Assembly: GCA_000697665.1 (NCBI GenBank)
Contig: KL197723.1
Coordinates: 314,876 to 378,875, forward strand
Length of the DNA: 64,000 nucleotides
Source: Jaapia argillacea MUCL 33604
Lineage: Eukaryota; Basidiomycota; Agaricomycetes; Jaapiales; Jaapiaceae
Direction: 5' to 3'
Under the pieces are notes generated by a model that saw only the letters and a program-made list of their open reading frames with translations, was not told the origin of the DNA and searched no databases. Position 1 is the stretch's first letter; every line of letters starts with the position of its first letter. Both the position numbers and the translations under genes were made by a program. Of the stretch, positions 50,376 through 60,262 are shown piece by piece.

Positions 50376-50957
50376 CCCAGCGTTGAAACACTTTCAAGAG
50401 AGGGCTCCTACACCGGATTTCTCTCTGGGACTTTGGTTCTCGAATGTCGGACTTCTGATTTCCCGATTTCTTACGGAACTCTTTGGTAGGGACTACGAAA
50501 ACGCAGACGATGGAATGGACTATGAACTATCCGCGATGATGGGATTGCGTACGTATGAATGAATGACACTTTCTGGCTACCTTATTTACGACGCGAACTG
50601 GACGTACTACCGCTACATATGTATAAGTACACACGCCTGCTTACCGTTGTGATCAACTTTGTTTCCTGGAAAGAGCAACCCCTTTGACATCGGAAGGGTT
50701 GGCACTCCAAGAGAACTGACAAGACAAGGTTAAGGAAAAATATTCGACGACGCGGGCCAACTCGACGGACAGTGTTACGCCTCAACGCCAAGATTTCTGT
50801 GATAAGTAGAATACGTGTTATATGCCTTGCCGCCCAGGTGGAAGAAGGCTTCAGGGGGTGTTTACAGAAATTTGAATGTCTTCAATGCGTGCTACATATA
50901 CATATACACATCCTTGAGAACGTGAGGGAAACGACTATCCTCGTAACAGTACAGTAC
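50376..50957. other. Intergenic region with a dispersed repeat copy
   Basis: About 580 bp between the GH5-like gene (+) and the helical-bundle/receiver-like gene (-). An open stretch to 50561 could be a further exon of the GH5-like gene. The middle is copy 2 of the repeat also found at 28745-28945. Confidence 0.45.
50577..50775 (-). repeat. Dispersed repeat, copy 2 (inverted)
   Basis: Reverse-complement relative of 28745-28945. Read on the - strand it shares CGTCGAATATTTTTCC, GGAAACAAAGTTGATCA and CAGTTCGCGTCG with copy 1, in the same order and spacing. Confidence 0.6.
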
Positions 50958-52345
50958 TCATACATAGAAACCCTTCCAAGCGATATCATCAACTACTCCT
51001 TTGTCAAGGGCATCGATGAATGACAGACAAACGCCCGAAGACATCGTCGACCCCGCATTCTCAAATGCCTGTACATATCTCGTCTGTTCTATGCTCGTAC
51101 CACAATAAATCAGCACCGGTGCGCGATACTGTCGGCCACGTAGATATCTGAGGATATTTTCCCCCGCAGAAAGGTTCATGAAGTCCCTCTCCCTAGATCC
51201 CGGCCCATGTTCGAAACGAGCATTGTCTGAAATGAAACGAAGACGATTGGCGCGATCGGCCTTTCGTAACAGGCCTTGGAGGAGAACAGGCTAAGCGACC
51301 TGGTAATGATTGGGGAAGAAGATCACATACCCTCGTTAGCTTCCATCCAAGCTTTGGCGGACGCCGTGGATAGCAGGTTAATGGTAACGATCCCCAGTTC
51401 CTTGGCATGCCTGGATCCGTGTTCGTTGTTGGCGGGTCGGTCGTCAATCCACACGATCACTGGCTTCACTGTCATATCGACATTCATTTCTTCGGATTGA
51501 TCTGTACCCGACCGATGGAATTGAGCATAATCTAGATGGCAGACTTCAACCAGAGGCTCACCTAGTTCAGGCATTGGATTCAATGCTGCGACGGTGTCTC
51601 GGATCGGCTTACTCCCCATGAATCGGCCGAAGCTCGACGGTGTCACCCCTCCAATAGCATACTCGTCTACGTGGAGAAGCATCGTATCCCGAGTGGTCTG
51701 GTCAAGTTCCACTTTGAGCCATTGGCTGATGGCGACGCAAAATTCCTCCCCAGGCACACAGTGAACCTGCAAAGGTCGCATCCGGTGAGTGTGGTGATAA
51801 CTTATACAAGGTGACATACATACATTGTCCCCAATCGCTTCTTTCCAGAATCTTTTGGCCTCCAGACTACTGATGCAATCCAAAGGTGACGTCGATTGGG
51901 CGGTATAAGGTGGCGGGGCTGGTTGCAACTCTGGCAGAGCTGCAAACTGTAGCGAGACAGATAGTATGTCAAGGTGTCGTAACAAACGGCTCTCATCCTC
52001 GCGCATCTGATCTATGATCTGAGAAGGCTTCAAGAAATTGAGCAGGGCCGTCATCCCTTTCCGCTTCTCTTGCCAAATGACGAGGTGGTCACGGGTAACC
52101 ATGACGGTTTCGCCCAAATTCTGAAGACACGCCACGACGCTTCGGCTAAGGGGAGATTGTGTGGGAGGTGACGACTTCCCAGCGTTCGCGGCTCGATCCT
52201 GTAATGGTTCCAAGAGATCGCAGACGAGCGATACGGTCTTCTTCAAGTCTCTTAGGGCGACCTCTTTGTATTCCTGTTCGACCATCCATTGTTGGACCGC
52301 GAGGCAAGCCGAAACGACAGCTGTGAGGACGGTAAACGCTTCCAT
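50958..52345 (-). CDS. Helical-bundle N-terminus plus receiver/TIR-like C-terminal protein
   Basis: I do not know a named family. From the ATG at 52343-52345 the first 140 residues are helical (FTVLTAVVSACLAVQQWMVE; LRDLKKTVSLVCDLLEPLQ; LRHLDILSVSLQFA) and resemble the four-helix N-terminal bundles of fungal HeLo-like and MLKL-like death-signalling proteins. A proline-rich linker follows, then a middle segment (EAIGDN joined over an intron to VHCVPGEEFCVAISQW, LLHVDEYAIGGVTPSSFGRFM) of EF-hand-like look. The C-terminal domain begins PVIVWIDDRPANN, continues LGIVTINLLSTASAKAWME, and after an intron gives YLRGRQYRAPVLIYCGTS and AGSTMSSGVCLSFIDAL, a Rossmann-like receiver or TIR-like pattern with an acidic pair after strand 1. 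Introns lie at about 51778-51824, 51500-51560 and 51240-51325. Stop at 50958-50960. Function inferred only from layout. Confidence 0.6.
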
Positions 52346-52880
52346 GAGGGTAGGAGTGAAGAGATGATGTCGAAACTAGAGTCGGATTTATACAACGTAG
52401 GATTACATAGCATTGCTGATCCTCATCTCTGAAACGTCGAGGTGGTATGGAATGATATGGACCACTCAAACCACCATACTACTTGTGGTATGGTATTCGT
52501 AGGGCTTGGTATGGAGACCTCATGGAGCCTGATCTTCTCGGAGCACCGTCAACTGCTGATAGGTGATTGGGCGACTAGGAAAGCCCGGCAAACTGGATTG
52601 TGAGAGATCTGCGTGTATAGAAATGATCCATACCAAACATCTAATTGTATGACCAGTTTATTGTTATGACTCGCTACCGTTTTGCTGATGCTGTCCATGA
52701 GCTTGCGTCAGTCGAGGCAATGCGACTATGCCAAGCAGTGACTTGATCCAGGTATGCGAGAACTGAGGAAGAGTTGGTCATGGTATTTCAAAATGGCAGA
52801 CACTTGAGGTTACACCGCGGTTGGGAGGCGGCGTTGGTCCCATGCAAAATCCGGCCATGGTGCCATGTCTGGCACGACAA

Positions 52881-52968
52881 GATGCCTTTTTTGGACATAA
52901 AATATGCCTATTTTGGATATCAGGTATGCCTTTTTGGGACATTAGATATGCCTTTTTTGGACATAAAG
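52881..52968 (+). repeat. 22-bp minisatellite, four units
   Basis: Four consecutive 22-bp units start at 52881, 52903, 52925 and 52947. Each is a variant of TATGCCTTTTTTGGACATAA plus two bases. The lack of length change between units marks a true tandem array. Confidence 0.8.
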
Positions 52969-53099
52969 CCACATGGTCAGCTCCGAACCAGGCAGCTGTG
53001 GCTACCCCTTACCTGGTGGTCCTGAGGCAATTTGAGTCTTTCCTCTCTTATGTCTTGTCATCCAAAAAATTTGAATATTATATGCAAGACTAATGAAGT

Positions 53100-53540
53100 T
53101 GCTGGGGTAGAAATCTTCCTTCTACAACTGACCCTGGGGCTGTCAAAGCCTGTTTTATGCCTGGAATGTGAATGACCTCCCCATAATGAACCAGGATGAC
53201 ACCTCCCAAATGCCAAAGCAGAAAGCTAGACACATGTGATTGGATACTTGCTTTCAAATGGGGGACCACAACTAGTCATGGGTTCACCCCAGCAATGAGC
53301 CCACCCTGCGGTTTTGGGTTGTCTACTACCATTGATTCAGCAGGTAAAATTATACACATTGATTGTGGAAATCTTAGCCATAAAGATCTACAGCATATCC
53401 CCAAATCACAAAGCTTTCTACTGAGTAAACAAGGGGAGATCAAAAAAATACTCCATAATAAGTTTGAGCTCAGAGTGAGGATTGAACTCCTGACCAGCCA
53501 AAATGTGAAGTTAGATTACCACTCCACCACTACTCCCTTT
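53100..53540 (-). mobile_element. Possible tRNA-derived SINE
   Basis: Read on the - strand, the sequence begins near 53537 with GGGAGTAGTGGTGGAGTGG, containing an A-box-like TGGTGGAGTGG (complement of 53519-53529). About 40 bp later comes a B-box-like GAGTTCAATCC (complement of 53479-53489). This spacing fits an internal RNA polymerase III promoter. The tRNA-like head continues into an AT-rich body that I can follow to about 53100, with no clear tail or target duplication. The extent is a guess; only the head is well supported. Confidence 0.4.
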
Positions 53541-53892
53541 CATTCTTATCCCTTCTGCGCTATATGACTTTTTGATTGTTTTCAAAAACTCACTCCAGGT
53601 ATGACACCAGGGCCCAAAATCCAGAAACATCGGCCATGTGAAGGGAGTCGAAACAAACTTTGTTAAGCTCCTGATTTGGCGTCGCACAAATTTGGTCCAG
53701 CTGGCGCTATGCGCCAAACTGTGGCGATAGAGAGGAAGTACGTAGATAGACCATGGAAGCGGAACAATCCTCAGCACCTGACCTATTGGAAAAGAGATCC
53801 AATCATTAGATGTGAATGTGGGCAATTGCAAGAGGTGGATGGATGGATGAAGAAAGATCAGAATGTTACAGATGCCTCGACATGAAGATTAA

Positions 53893-54190
53893 GTTGGGTT
53901 TAAACAAAGTGTTTATACAAGTTTAATCAACGTGCGTCTGTTCAGATTTGAACCACTCACATCATCCAATGCTTGACCATAGGCGACAAGATCGGATGAC
54001 TGCAGTATCCTGACACACATGCCATGGTGTGTTCCAGTGAGCGCAGCGCACACGAAAGTGGAAACCCACCAATCGGGTTCCTAGTAGAGCGGGAGTTGAG
54101 AAAGGGATTCCTCACCTCTTCTCTCCGTCTCGCCTCCTGCTCTACTAGGCAGTATCTCACGCACATCTTGAATTCATTTCTTCATTCCAT
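53893..54190 (+). repeat. A1 split direct repeat (5' end)
   Basis: Begins GTTGGGTTTAAAC and matches A2 at 59758 onward in order through TAGTAGAGCGGGAG and CAGTATCTC. Most differences from A2 are transitions at CpG sites. Confidence 0.75.
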
Positions 54191-54657
54191 CAATACTTCG
54201 TATCTCAATGAGTAATGGAGGAAATTCGCAAACTGCCTCTTCTGGAGCGAATCTCATCCCCGAAGGGTTGGAATTCGATGACGAGATCACAGCCCGATGA
54301 CGATTCAGAAGATTGTTCTTAGGGTGAACGAATCTCCTTAGAGTTTCGTGGAATGTGTTTCAAACAGCGAAATATCTATTGTTTGAGGGATAGGACAATT
54401 CTCTGATCTTCCGTTGAAGAGTTCTCAAATATTTTAGACAAATACGAGGGACAACAACAAACAAAGGAAGGATGACAAAGACTATAAAGCAGTAAAATCC
54501 CACTTTCCAGATTTCTGTCAAAGAAATCTGATACTTCACAGAACCTGATGCTGACAGATGGACCTCAATGGCTGCAACAATATGCAGGCTTACAAGCTCA
54601 GGTATTCTGGCACACAAAACAGACTTTCAAGTGAAGAGAATCTCTTAGAGAGGGATA

Positions 54658-54966
54658 NNNNNNNNNNNNNNNNNNNNNNNNNNNNNNNNNNNNNNNNNNN
54701 NNNNNNNNNNNNNNNNNNNNNNNNNNNNNNNNNNNNNNNNNNNNNNNNNNNNNNNNNNNNNNNNNNNNNNNNNNNNNNNNNNNNNNNNNNNNNNNNNNNN
54801 NNNNNNNNNNNNNNNNNNNNNNNNNNNNNNNNNNNNNNNNNNNNNNNNNNNNNNNNNNNNNNNNNNNNNNNNNNNNNNNNNNNNNNNNNNNNNNNNNNNN
54901 NNNNNNNNNNNNNNNNNNNNNNNNNNNNNNNNNNNNNNNNNNNNNNNNNNNNNNNNNNNNNNNNNN
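54658..54966. other. Assembly gap (309 N)
   Basis: Run of unknown bases within the repeat island; its true length may differ from the N count. Confidence 0.99.
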
Positions 54967-55034
54967 GCCTGCCTTATATAGGCTACAAAATGCTGACTAA
55001 TCTACTGTATGTAAGCATAATAATCCTGACAAAG

Positions 55035-55210
55035 CACCTGTTTCTAGCCAATCAGAGTCTCAATTACTCATCCCATTCTCACGCTTCTAGATTCCAACCA
55101 ATCACAGTCCAGGCTGAATAATCCACTTCTCGCGCCTCCAGATTTCAACCAATCATGATCCAGGCTGAGTAATCTGCTTCTCGTGCCTCTCTTTTCTATC
55201 CAATCACAGT
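55035..55210. repeat. Short tandem array with CCAAT motifs
   Basis: About three diverged units of 50-60 bp, each containing CCAATCA and a CCAGGCTGA(A/G)TAATC or related segment, followed by TTCTCG(C/T)GCCTC. The inverted CCAAT motifs could be promoter elements for - strand transcription. Confidence 0.6.
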
Positions 55211-55412
55211 CAGATTGAGTCAGCCGCTTACTGAACTCATCTGACAAATCATTTGAGTGACTTGTAGGCAGAATGGAGGGATGTAGCAATGTTTGATTGT
55301 CCACAAGAGGAAGAATGAGATAAATGGAACAGAGACAATGATAGTGAGGACATTTGATTGCATGACAACTTGGCATAATGTTGAAATATTGGATTGACCC
55401 AAAGTAGAGGAA

Positions 55413-56702
55413 TTGATGATTTACAAGAATGGAGGGAGGGGAAAGCAAAATGATGGAAAACAACAAAAATACGCAATGTTCAGACTGTGGACTGGTAGGT
55501 CGTCTGACACCGACTCTCAGGATTTGTCAAGGAGTTCAGGGATGGGAAGGTCTCGAAGGGAAAGGCCATCCTCCTCATCACCCAAGAGCTTGCGAAAGCC
55601 AACCCTCCTGAGTTGGATCAACAGGGGTCTACCTTCGCCAACCCTCTTCAGTCATATATCAACATGCTTGAATCACACGAGCAAGAGATCTGCAATGCCG
55701 CTGATAGAGGACGCGGGAGAAGTCACCATCGAGATGGAGGTGGAGGATGAGGAGGAAGATCACCAAGTGAGGAACAAAGTCTCCATCGCGGACGTAGCAA
55801 ATGTCGTCGTGTACAGTCAGCCTTGTTCAGTTCTAGTGGATCCTCGAGTTCAGGTTCGCGAAGTCGAGGAAGACGACCTCATCTTGACGAGTCAAAGTTT
55901 CCTTGGAGAGTCAACAAAGCCATCCAGTCCTCCCTTGTCTCTCCTCAGTTGCTCCAAACTCAAGAATCCATCGATAACTTCTCTTGCGACATCAAATGTA
56001 CGAAGGCAGCTCTTCAAAACTCCTTCATCTGCCCTGACTTCCCCAATTCCGAGTTCATCCCTGCCTTTATGGGAAAGGCTGTCAACTTCAATGCCATTCT
56101 CGCCCACCTGCACTCTTCCACCATCACCGAACACCGTACTCAATCCATTGGTGAGGGTATCTCAATTCACGTTGACACGCAACCCGAAATTGCGAAGAGT
56201 GTCCGAACCCAAGGCAACTGGCTCAATGCTTGTCTCAAGTACAACAAAGCCATACTGTGTATCTTCCCTCACCGAGGACCAGGACTCAACACCTATTTCC
56301 AGCACATCAGCAGCCTCTTCTCTGCCTCGATCCCAGCCATTCACAGTCAAATCATTGCATATGACAAAGCTGTCCGCAAACATGTTGGATCCCATCGAGA
56401 CATCCAACTCTCAGATATCCACAAGTTCGCTGCCATCAAGATGGCTCACATTGATTCATTTGGAATTGGTGTTGCCACACCCTCAGGGGGAGCAGAAAAG
56501 AAGGGGAGAGGACAATCTCGAGGCGGCTACAACACCAAAGATACCGCACCTTGCAACAATTGGAATGCCGACTGTTGCAACATTCACTCGGGCAAGTGCC
56601 GTTATGCCCATGTCTGTTCCAAATGTGGCCACAAGCACTGAGCCATCGACTGTAGTGCGGTCCAGGCTTGAGCATAACACTAAGCCACCCCGCTACTTTT
56701 GA
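55413..56702 (+). pseudogene. Gag-like region of the Ngaro-type element
   Basis: Serine- and charge-rich N-terminal part followed by a helical capsid-like stretch (about 55930-56450) and a cysteine/histidine cluster (56550-56640: CNNWN, CCNIHSGKCRYAHVCSKCGHKH in pieces) of the kind seen in gag proteins of DIRS-order fungal elements. Fossil; two frames overlap here and I have not tried to reconcile them. Confidence 0.55.
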
Positions 56703-57019
56703 GAGTTCATCTGGCCAGAGGACCCATTACCTGGGGCTCAAAGTATCACTGCTTCCTGTACTGAGACTGATCCACCCTTACCGCGTCCTCCACCTGACGA
56801 ACACCAAAATCTGGCTGCACTTCAAACAATATATGACTATCCTCATCTGTTTGACATCGTCTCTCCTGTGAAGGTCGATGTTCTTCAGAAACTTCTCGCT
56901 TCTCATCCTAATCCATCTCTTGTGACCTCTGTCTGTGCTGGCTTGCATCATGGTTTTTGGCCTTGGGCTGATACCCATCATCAGGACGACTATCCTACCA
57001 TGTGGGACAATTCATGGGT

Positions 57020-58536
57020 TCCACCTTGCAATGATACTGAGAAGAATTTCATTGCTGAGCAATGAGATGCTGAAGTCGCTGTTGGTCAGTTTTCTGAACC
57101 ATTTGGGCCTGACCTCCTCAAAGGAATGTATAGTACCCCCATTCATACTGTTCCAAAACCACATACCGACAAGTGGCGACTCGTTGTCAACCACAATGCT
57201 GGTCAATACTCTCTCAATTCGATGATCCTCCACTCCGACATCGCTGGAGCTCCTCTTGACACTCTCAAGCAATTTGTTGCTTCCCTTCTCACCTTTCGGC
57301 AAAGGGAAGGCGGCGTCCCCATGCTTGTATGGAAGTCTGACATCGCTGAGGCATCCCTTATGGCAGATCAAGCAGATTGTCACAACTGGGATACCCACTC
57401 ATGCCAAGCTTGATGCTGGTGTTGAGTATACTCTCATCCGTAATGTCGACCGCAACAACAATTTTGGTGGACGTGGCGCTTGTCGCATCTTCACCACGTT
57501 CAATGGTTGCATCACTTGGATTGCAATCAACGTCAAGGGGATCAATGACTTGAATGCATACATCGATGATTCCTGGTCGTTTGATATTGCTGATCGTCTG
57601 TTGTTCTATCCGCCTTACAACCAGCACTATCCAGAGAAGCAAATGAAACTTCTCCTCCTGTGGGATGAATTAGGCATACCACACAAGAAGGAGAAGCAAC
57701 TATTCAGTTCGAGACTCAAAATCATTGGATTTGATGTTGACCCCAATGCCATGACGGCTACCATGCCCGACGAAGCCAAGGCTGATCTGATTCAAGCATT
57801 TCGTGAGTTTATCAGATCACCACCTTGCGGCTCTTGTCGTCACTCCTTGTGCGACTTTCAACAAATCATTGGATGGGTTAACTGGTCGTTGAACGTCTAC
57901 CCATTGGTCAAACCGGCACTTTGCCACATGTACGAGAAGATTCGAGGGAAGGTCAAGCCACTTGTGGAGATATTCATCAACAAGCATATTCACGATGACC
58001 TCTCCTGGTTAGCGAATCGGCTTGAGAAAGCCAATGGAGTCTACTTCTTCGAAGCTGTTGACTGGGAGCTTTCTCAGACTGATGTCACTATGTATTGTGA
58101 TGCATCTGGTATTGGCATGGGGTTCTGGATACCCGAGCTTTTGCTGGGCTTCTTTTCACCCCTACCCGTGATGGCGTGTACCGACACAATCTTCTTCTTT
58201 GAGGCGCTTTGTGTCTGTGCTGCCCTCCATTGGGCTGTATCCAACATCTCCCTGGAACCTCGTCGCCTCATCATTTATACAGACAACACGAACACCGTCA
58301 ACATTTTCTCCTCACTACATGCATCTCCTGCATACAACCCGATCCTCATGTCAGCCGTGAACGTCCTGATGGACAACGACATTGACCTACGAGTACCCCA
58401 TATCAACGGGATTCAAAACACGGTTGCCGATGCAATATCTCGTCAAAAATTTTACTTCGCCCGAAAAGCGGCCCCTGGCCTCAACATCGGCATTTTTTCA
58501 CCCCCTCGAGATGCGCTGGGGGCGGTGAAATTATGA
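57020..58536 (+). pseudogene. Reverse transcriptase and RNase H region of the Ngaro-type element
   Basis: Reverse transcriptase motifs include a substrate-strand region near 57120-57300 and the catalytic YIDD (near 57559). RNase H follows, with YCDASGIGMGFW (near 58090), the aspartate in IIYTDNTNTVN (near 58270) and HINGIQNTVADAISR (near 58400). Domain order RT-RNase H directly before a recombinase, without protease or DDE integrase, is diagnostic of the DIRS order. Fossil, broken. Confidence 0.75.
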
Positions 58537-59528
58537 TAACCTTATCGACAGGGTCCCGACAGCCCACCAGGGACCCTTGGCCACTGGAATGTCTCATTCA
58601 CGAGCGTTCAGTTGCCCTCGGAATGGCTATCGACTCAAGCACTCATAGTGCTTACACTTCTGCTTTAAATTCATACATCACATTTTGTCAATTACACCAA
58701 TTCCCACTCGAACCCACCGAAGACTCATTCAGTTTCTTTGCTGTATACATGTCTCACCACATCAACCCCCGATCTGTTGACGCCTACCTATCGGGAATTT
58801 GCAACCAACTCGAGCCCCATTTTCCGAATGTTCGGACCATTCGTAAAGGCCTCCTCGTCTCTCGCACGATTTGTGGATGTAAACGATTGCGTGGCACCCC
58901 AGTCAAACGAAAGTTGCCGTTGTCCACCGATGGTCTCCTTCATGTTATCAAAGATCTTGAATTGTCATCTGACCACGATGACAAGCTTTTCCTCACCCAA
59001 ATCCTCACTGGATTCCATGGGCTTCTTCGACTTGTTGAACTTGGCATGCCTGACCCGAAGAAACATCGCAATTGGCGTAAATTCACACTTCGCTCATCTG
59101 TAGAATGGCTCTCTTCGTCGACTTATGCATTCATCCTCCCTGCTCACAAAGCCGACATCACATTCGAAAGCAACAAAATTGTAATTCGCCAGCTCCTTAA
59201 CTCCCCCATTACTACATACAATCCTTTCGTGTCCTACCTCCGTTCACGAGATTGACTCTTCCCGTATCACGCAGCTCTCTGGCTCCGAAAGGACGGAACT
59301 GTGCCCACACGCTCCTGGTTCATGCGTCGCTTGCGCCGTTTCTTTCCAGACAACCAGATCGCTGGCCAATCCATGCGCGCTGGAGGTGCCACAGCTCTTG
59401 CTGAGCTTGGCGCTACACCTGCTGTCATCCAGGCAACTGGACGGTGGTCCTCCGAGGCTTTCCGTCTCTACATTCGCAAGAATCCAATCCTGCTACAGGC
59501 ACTCCTCTTCGGCAATCACGGCAATTGA
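58533..59528 (+). pseudogene. Tyrosine recombinase region of the Ngaro-type element
   Basis: An N-terminal SAM-like core-binding part (STHSAYTSALNSYITFC; NPRSVDAYLSGICNQL) is followed by a catalytic part with the C-terminal R-box (SMRAGGATALAELG), GRW and the nucleophile tyrosine context (FRLYIRKNP, near 59460-59480). This enzyme replaces the integrase and explains the lack of target duplications in the family. Fossil, broken. Confidence 0.75.
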
Positions 59529-59624
59529 GCGACTTGTGTATCCTCCCATCTTCAACTTCGTCTCTCTCACAAAATCACAAAAACAAGTCAAAGTCAAAAA
59601 TCCAAAAATATTCCTCTAGCCTTT

Positions 59625-59758
59625 TAGCGCTCCGATACACGCGTTCTGCTCTGCAATGTATGATAGGCCCCTCGGCGAGCGTTGTAGCTGCCGTGTGGGC
59701 CGTTTGCCTATTCTCGGGATCACTCAGTTCACGCGAACGGCGCACATCGGTCGATTAG
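59625..59758 (+). repeat. B1 split direct repeat
   Basis: 134 bp starting TAGCGCTCCGATACACG and ending TCGGTCGATTAG. It differs from B2 at one base. Confidence 0.85.
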
Positions 59759-60100
59759 TTGGGTTTAAACGAAGTGTTTATACAAGTTTAATCGACGTGC
59801 GTCCGTTCAGATTCGAACCACTCGCATCATCCAACACTTGACCACAGGCGACAAGATCGGATGACTGCCGTATCCTGACACACGTGCCACGGTGTGTTCC
59901 AGCGAGCGCAGCGCGCACGAAAGTGGAAACCCGCCGATCGGGTTCCTAGTAGAGCGGGAGTCGAGAAAGGGGTTCCTCACCTCTTCTCTCCGTCTCACCT
60001 CCTGCTCTACTAGGTCAGTCGAAGCTTGACCTCTTCTCTTTGTTCTCAACTGACTGATGTAGCAGGCAGTATCTCGCGCACCTGCCCTTATTTCTTCAGT
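59759..60100 (+). repeat. A2 split direct repeat
   Basis: Directly abuts B1, matching A1 from TTGGGTTTAAAC on. It is somewhat longer than A1 because of an extra internal segment. The B1-A2 junction is the hallmark of Ngaro-type ends. Confidence 0.75.
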
Positions 60101-60128
60101 TTGTACTTCTAGTGTAAAGCCCACCCTG

Positions 60129-60262
60129 TAGCGCTCCGATACACGCGTTCTGCTCTGCAATGTACGATAGGCCCCTCGGCGAGCGTTGTAGCTGCCGTGT
60201 GGGCCGTTTGCCTATTCTCGGGATCACTCAGTTCACGCGAACGGCGCACATCGGTCGATTAG
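60129..60262 (+). repeat. B2 split direct repeat (3' end)
   Basis: Second 134-bp copy of the B repeat, ending the element. The flank immediately after it (60263-60280) also occurs in the eEF1B gamma intron. Confidence 0.8.

Larger units (their letters stand above)
52346..53892. other. Gene-free, repeat-bearing region
   Basis: About 1.5 kb upstream of the helical-bundle gene and left of the retroelement. It holds a 22-bp minisatellite (52881-52968) and a tRNA-headed SINE-like sequence (53100-53540). From about 52760 the composition is more AT-rich than in the neighbouring genes. No coding gene seen. Confidence 0.5.
54373..55423 (-). mobile_element. Possible solo LTR-like insertion (spans the gap)
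   Basis: A low-GC block inside the Ngaro-type element, starting TGTTTGAGGG and ending GATTTACA on the + strand (TG...CA ends). On the - strand it carries four ATTGG boxes in a tandem array (55035-55210) followed by a TATATAAGG box (near 54978), an arrangement like an LTR promoter. No target duplication is visible and the middle is unsequenced, so this is tentative. It is treated here as a fossil. Confidence 0.35.
53893..60262 (+). mobile_element. Ngaro-type (DIRS-order) tyrosine-recombinase retrotransposon, fossil
   Basis: Retroelement with the split-direct-repeat plan of Ngaro elements: A1 (53893-54190) at the 5' end; then a gag-like part, reverse transcriptase, RNase H and tyrosine recombinase; then B1 (59625-59758), A2 (59759-60100) and B2 (60129-60262). 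There are no long terminal repeats of the usual kind. The coding parts lie in order on the + strand. The copy looks broken, with a few coding breaks, a low-GC LTR-like insertion and an assembly gap between A1 and the gag-like part. B1 and B2 are nearly identical while A1 and A2 are clearly diverged, so age estimates from the two pairs disagree. Family and boundaries are inferred from repeats and domain order. Confidence 0.75.

Noticed and set aside
52778-52972. Peptide with repeated CPKKA in the minisatellite
   Set aside because: The repetition follows directly from the 22-bp units, and no start, splice or family supports coding.
59812-59900. tRNA-like GATTCGAACC string in the A repeat
   Set aside because: The string recurs in both A copies as part of the retroelement repeat, and no A-box at the right distance or cloverleaf was apparent.
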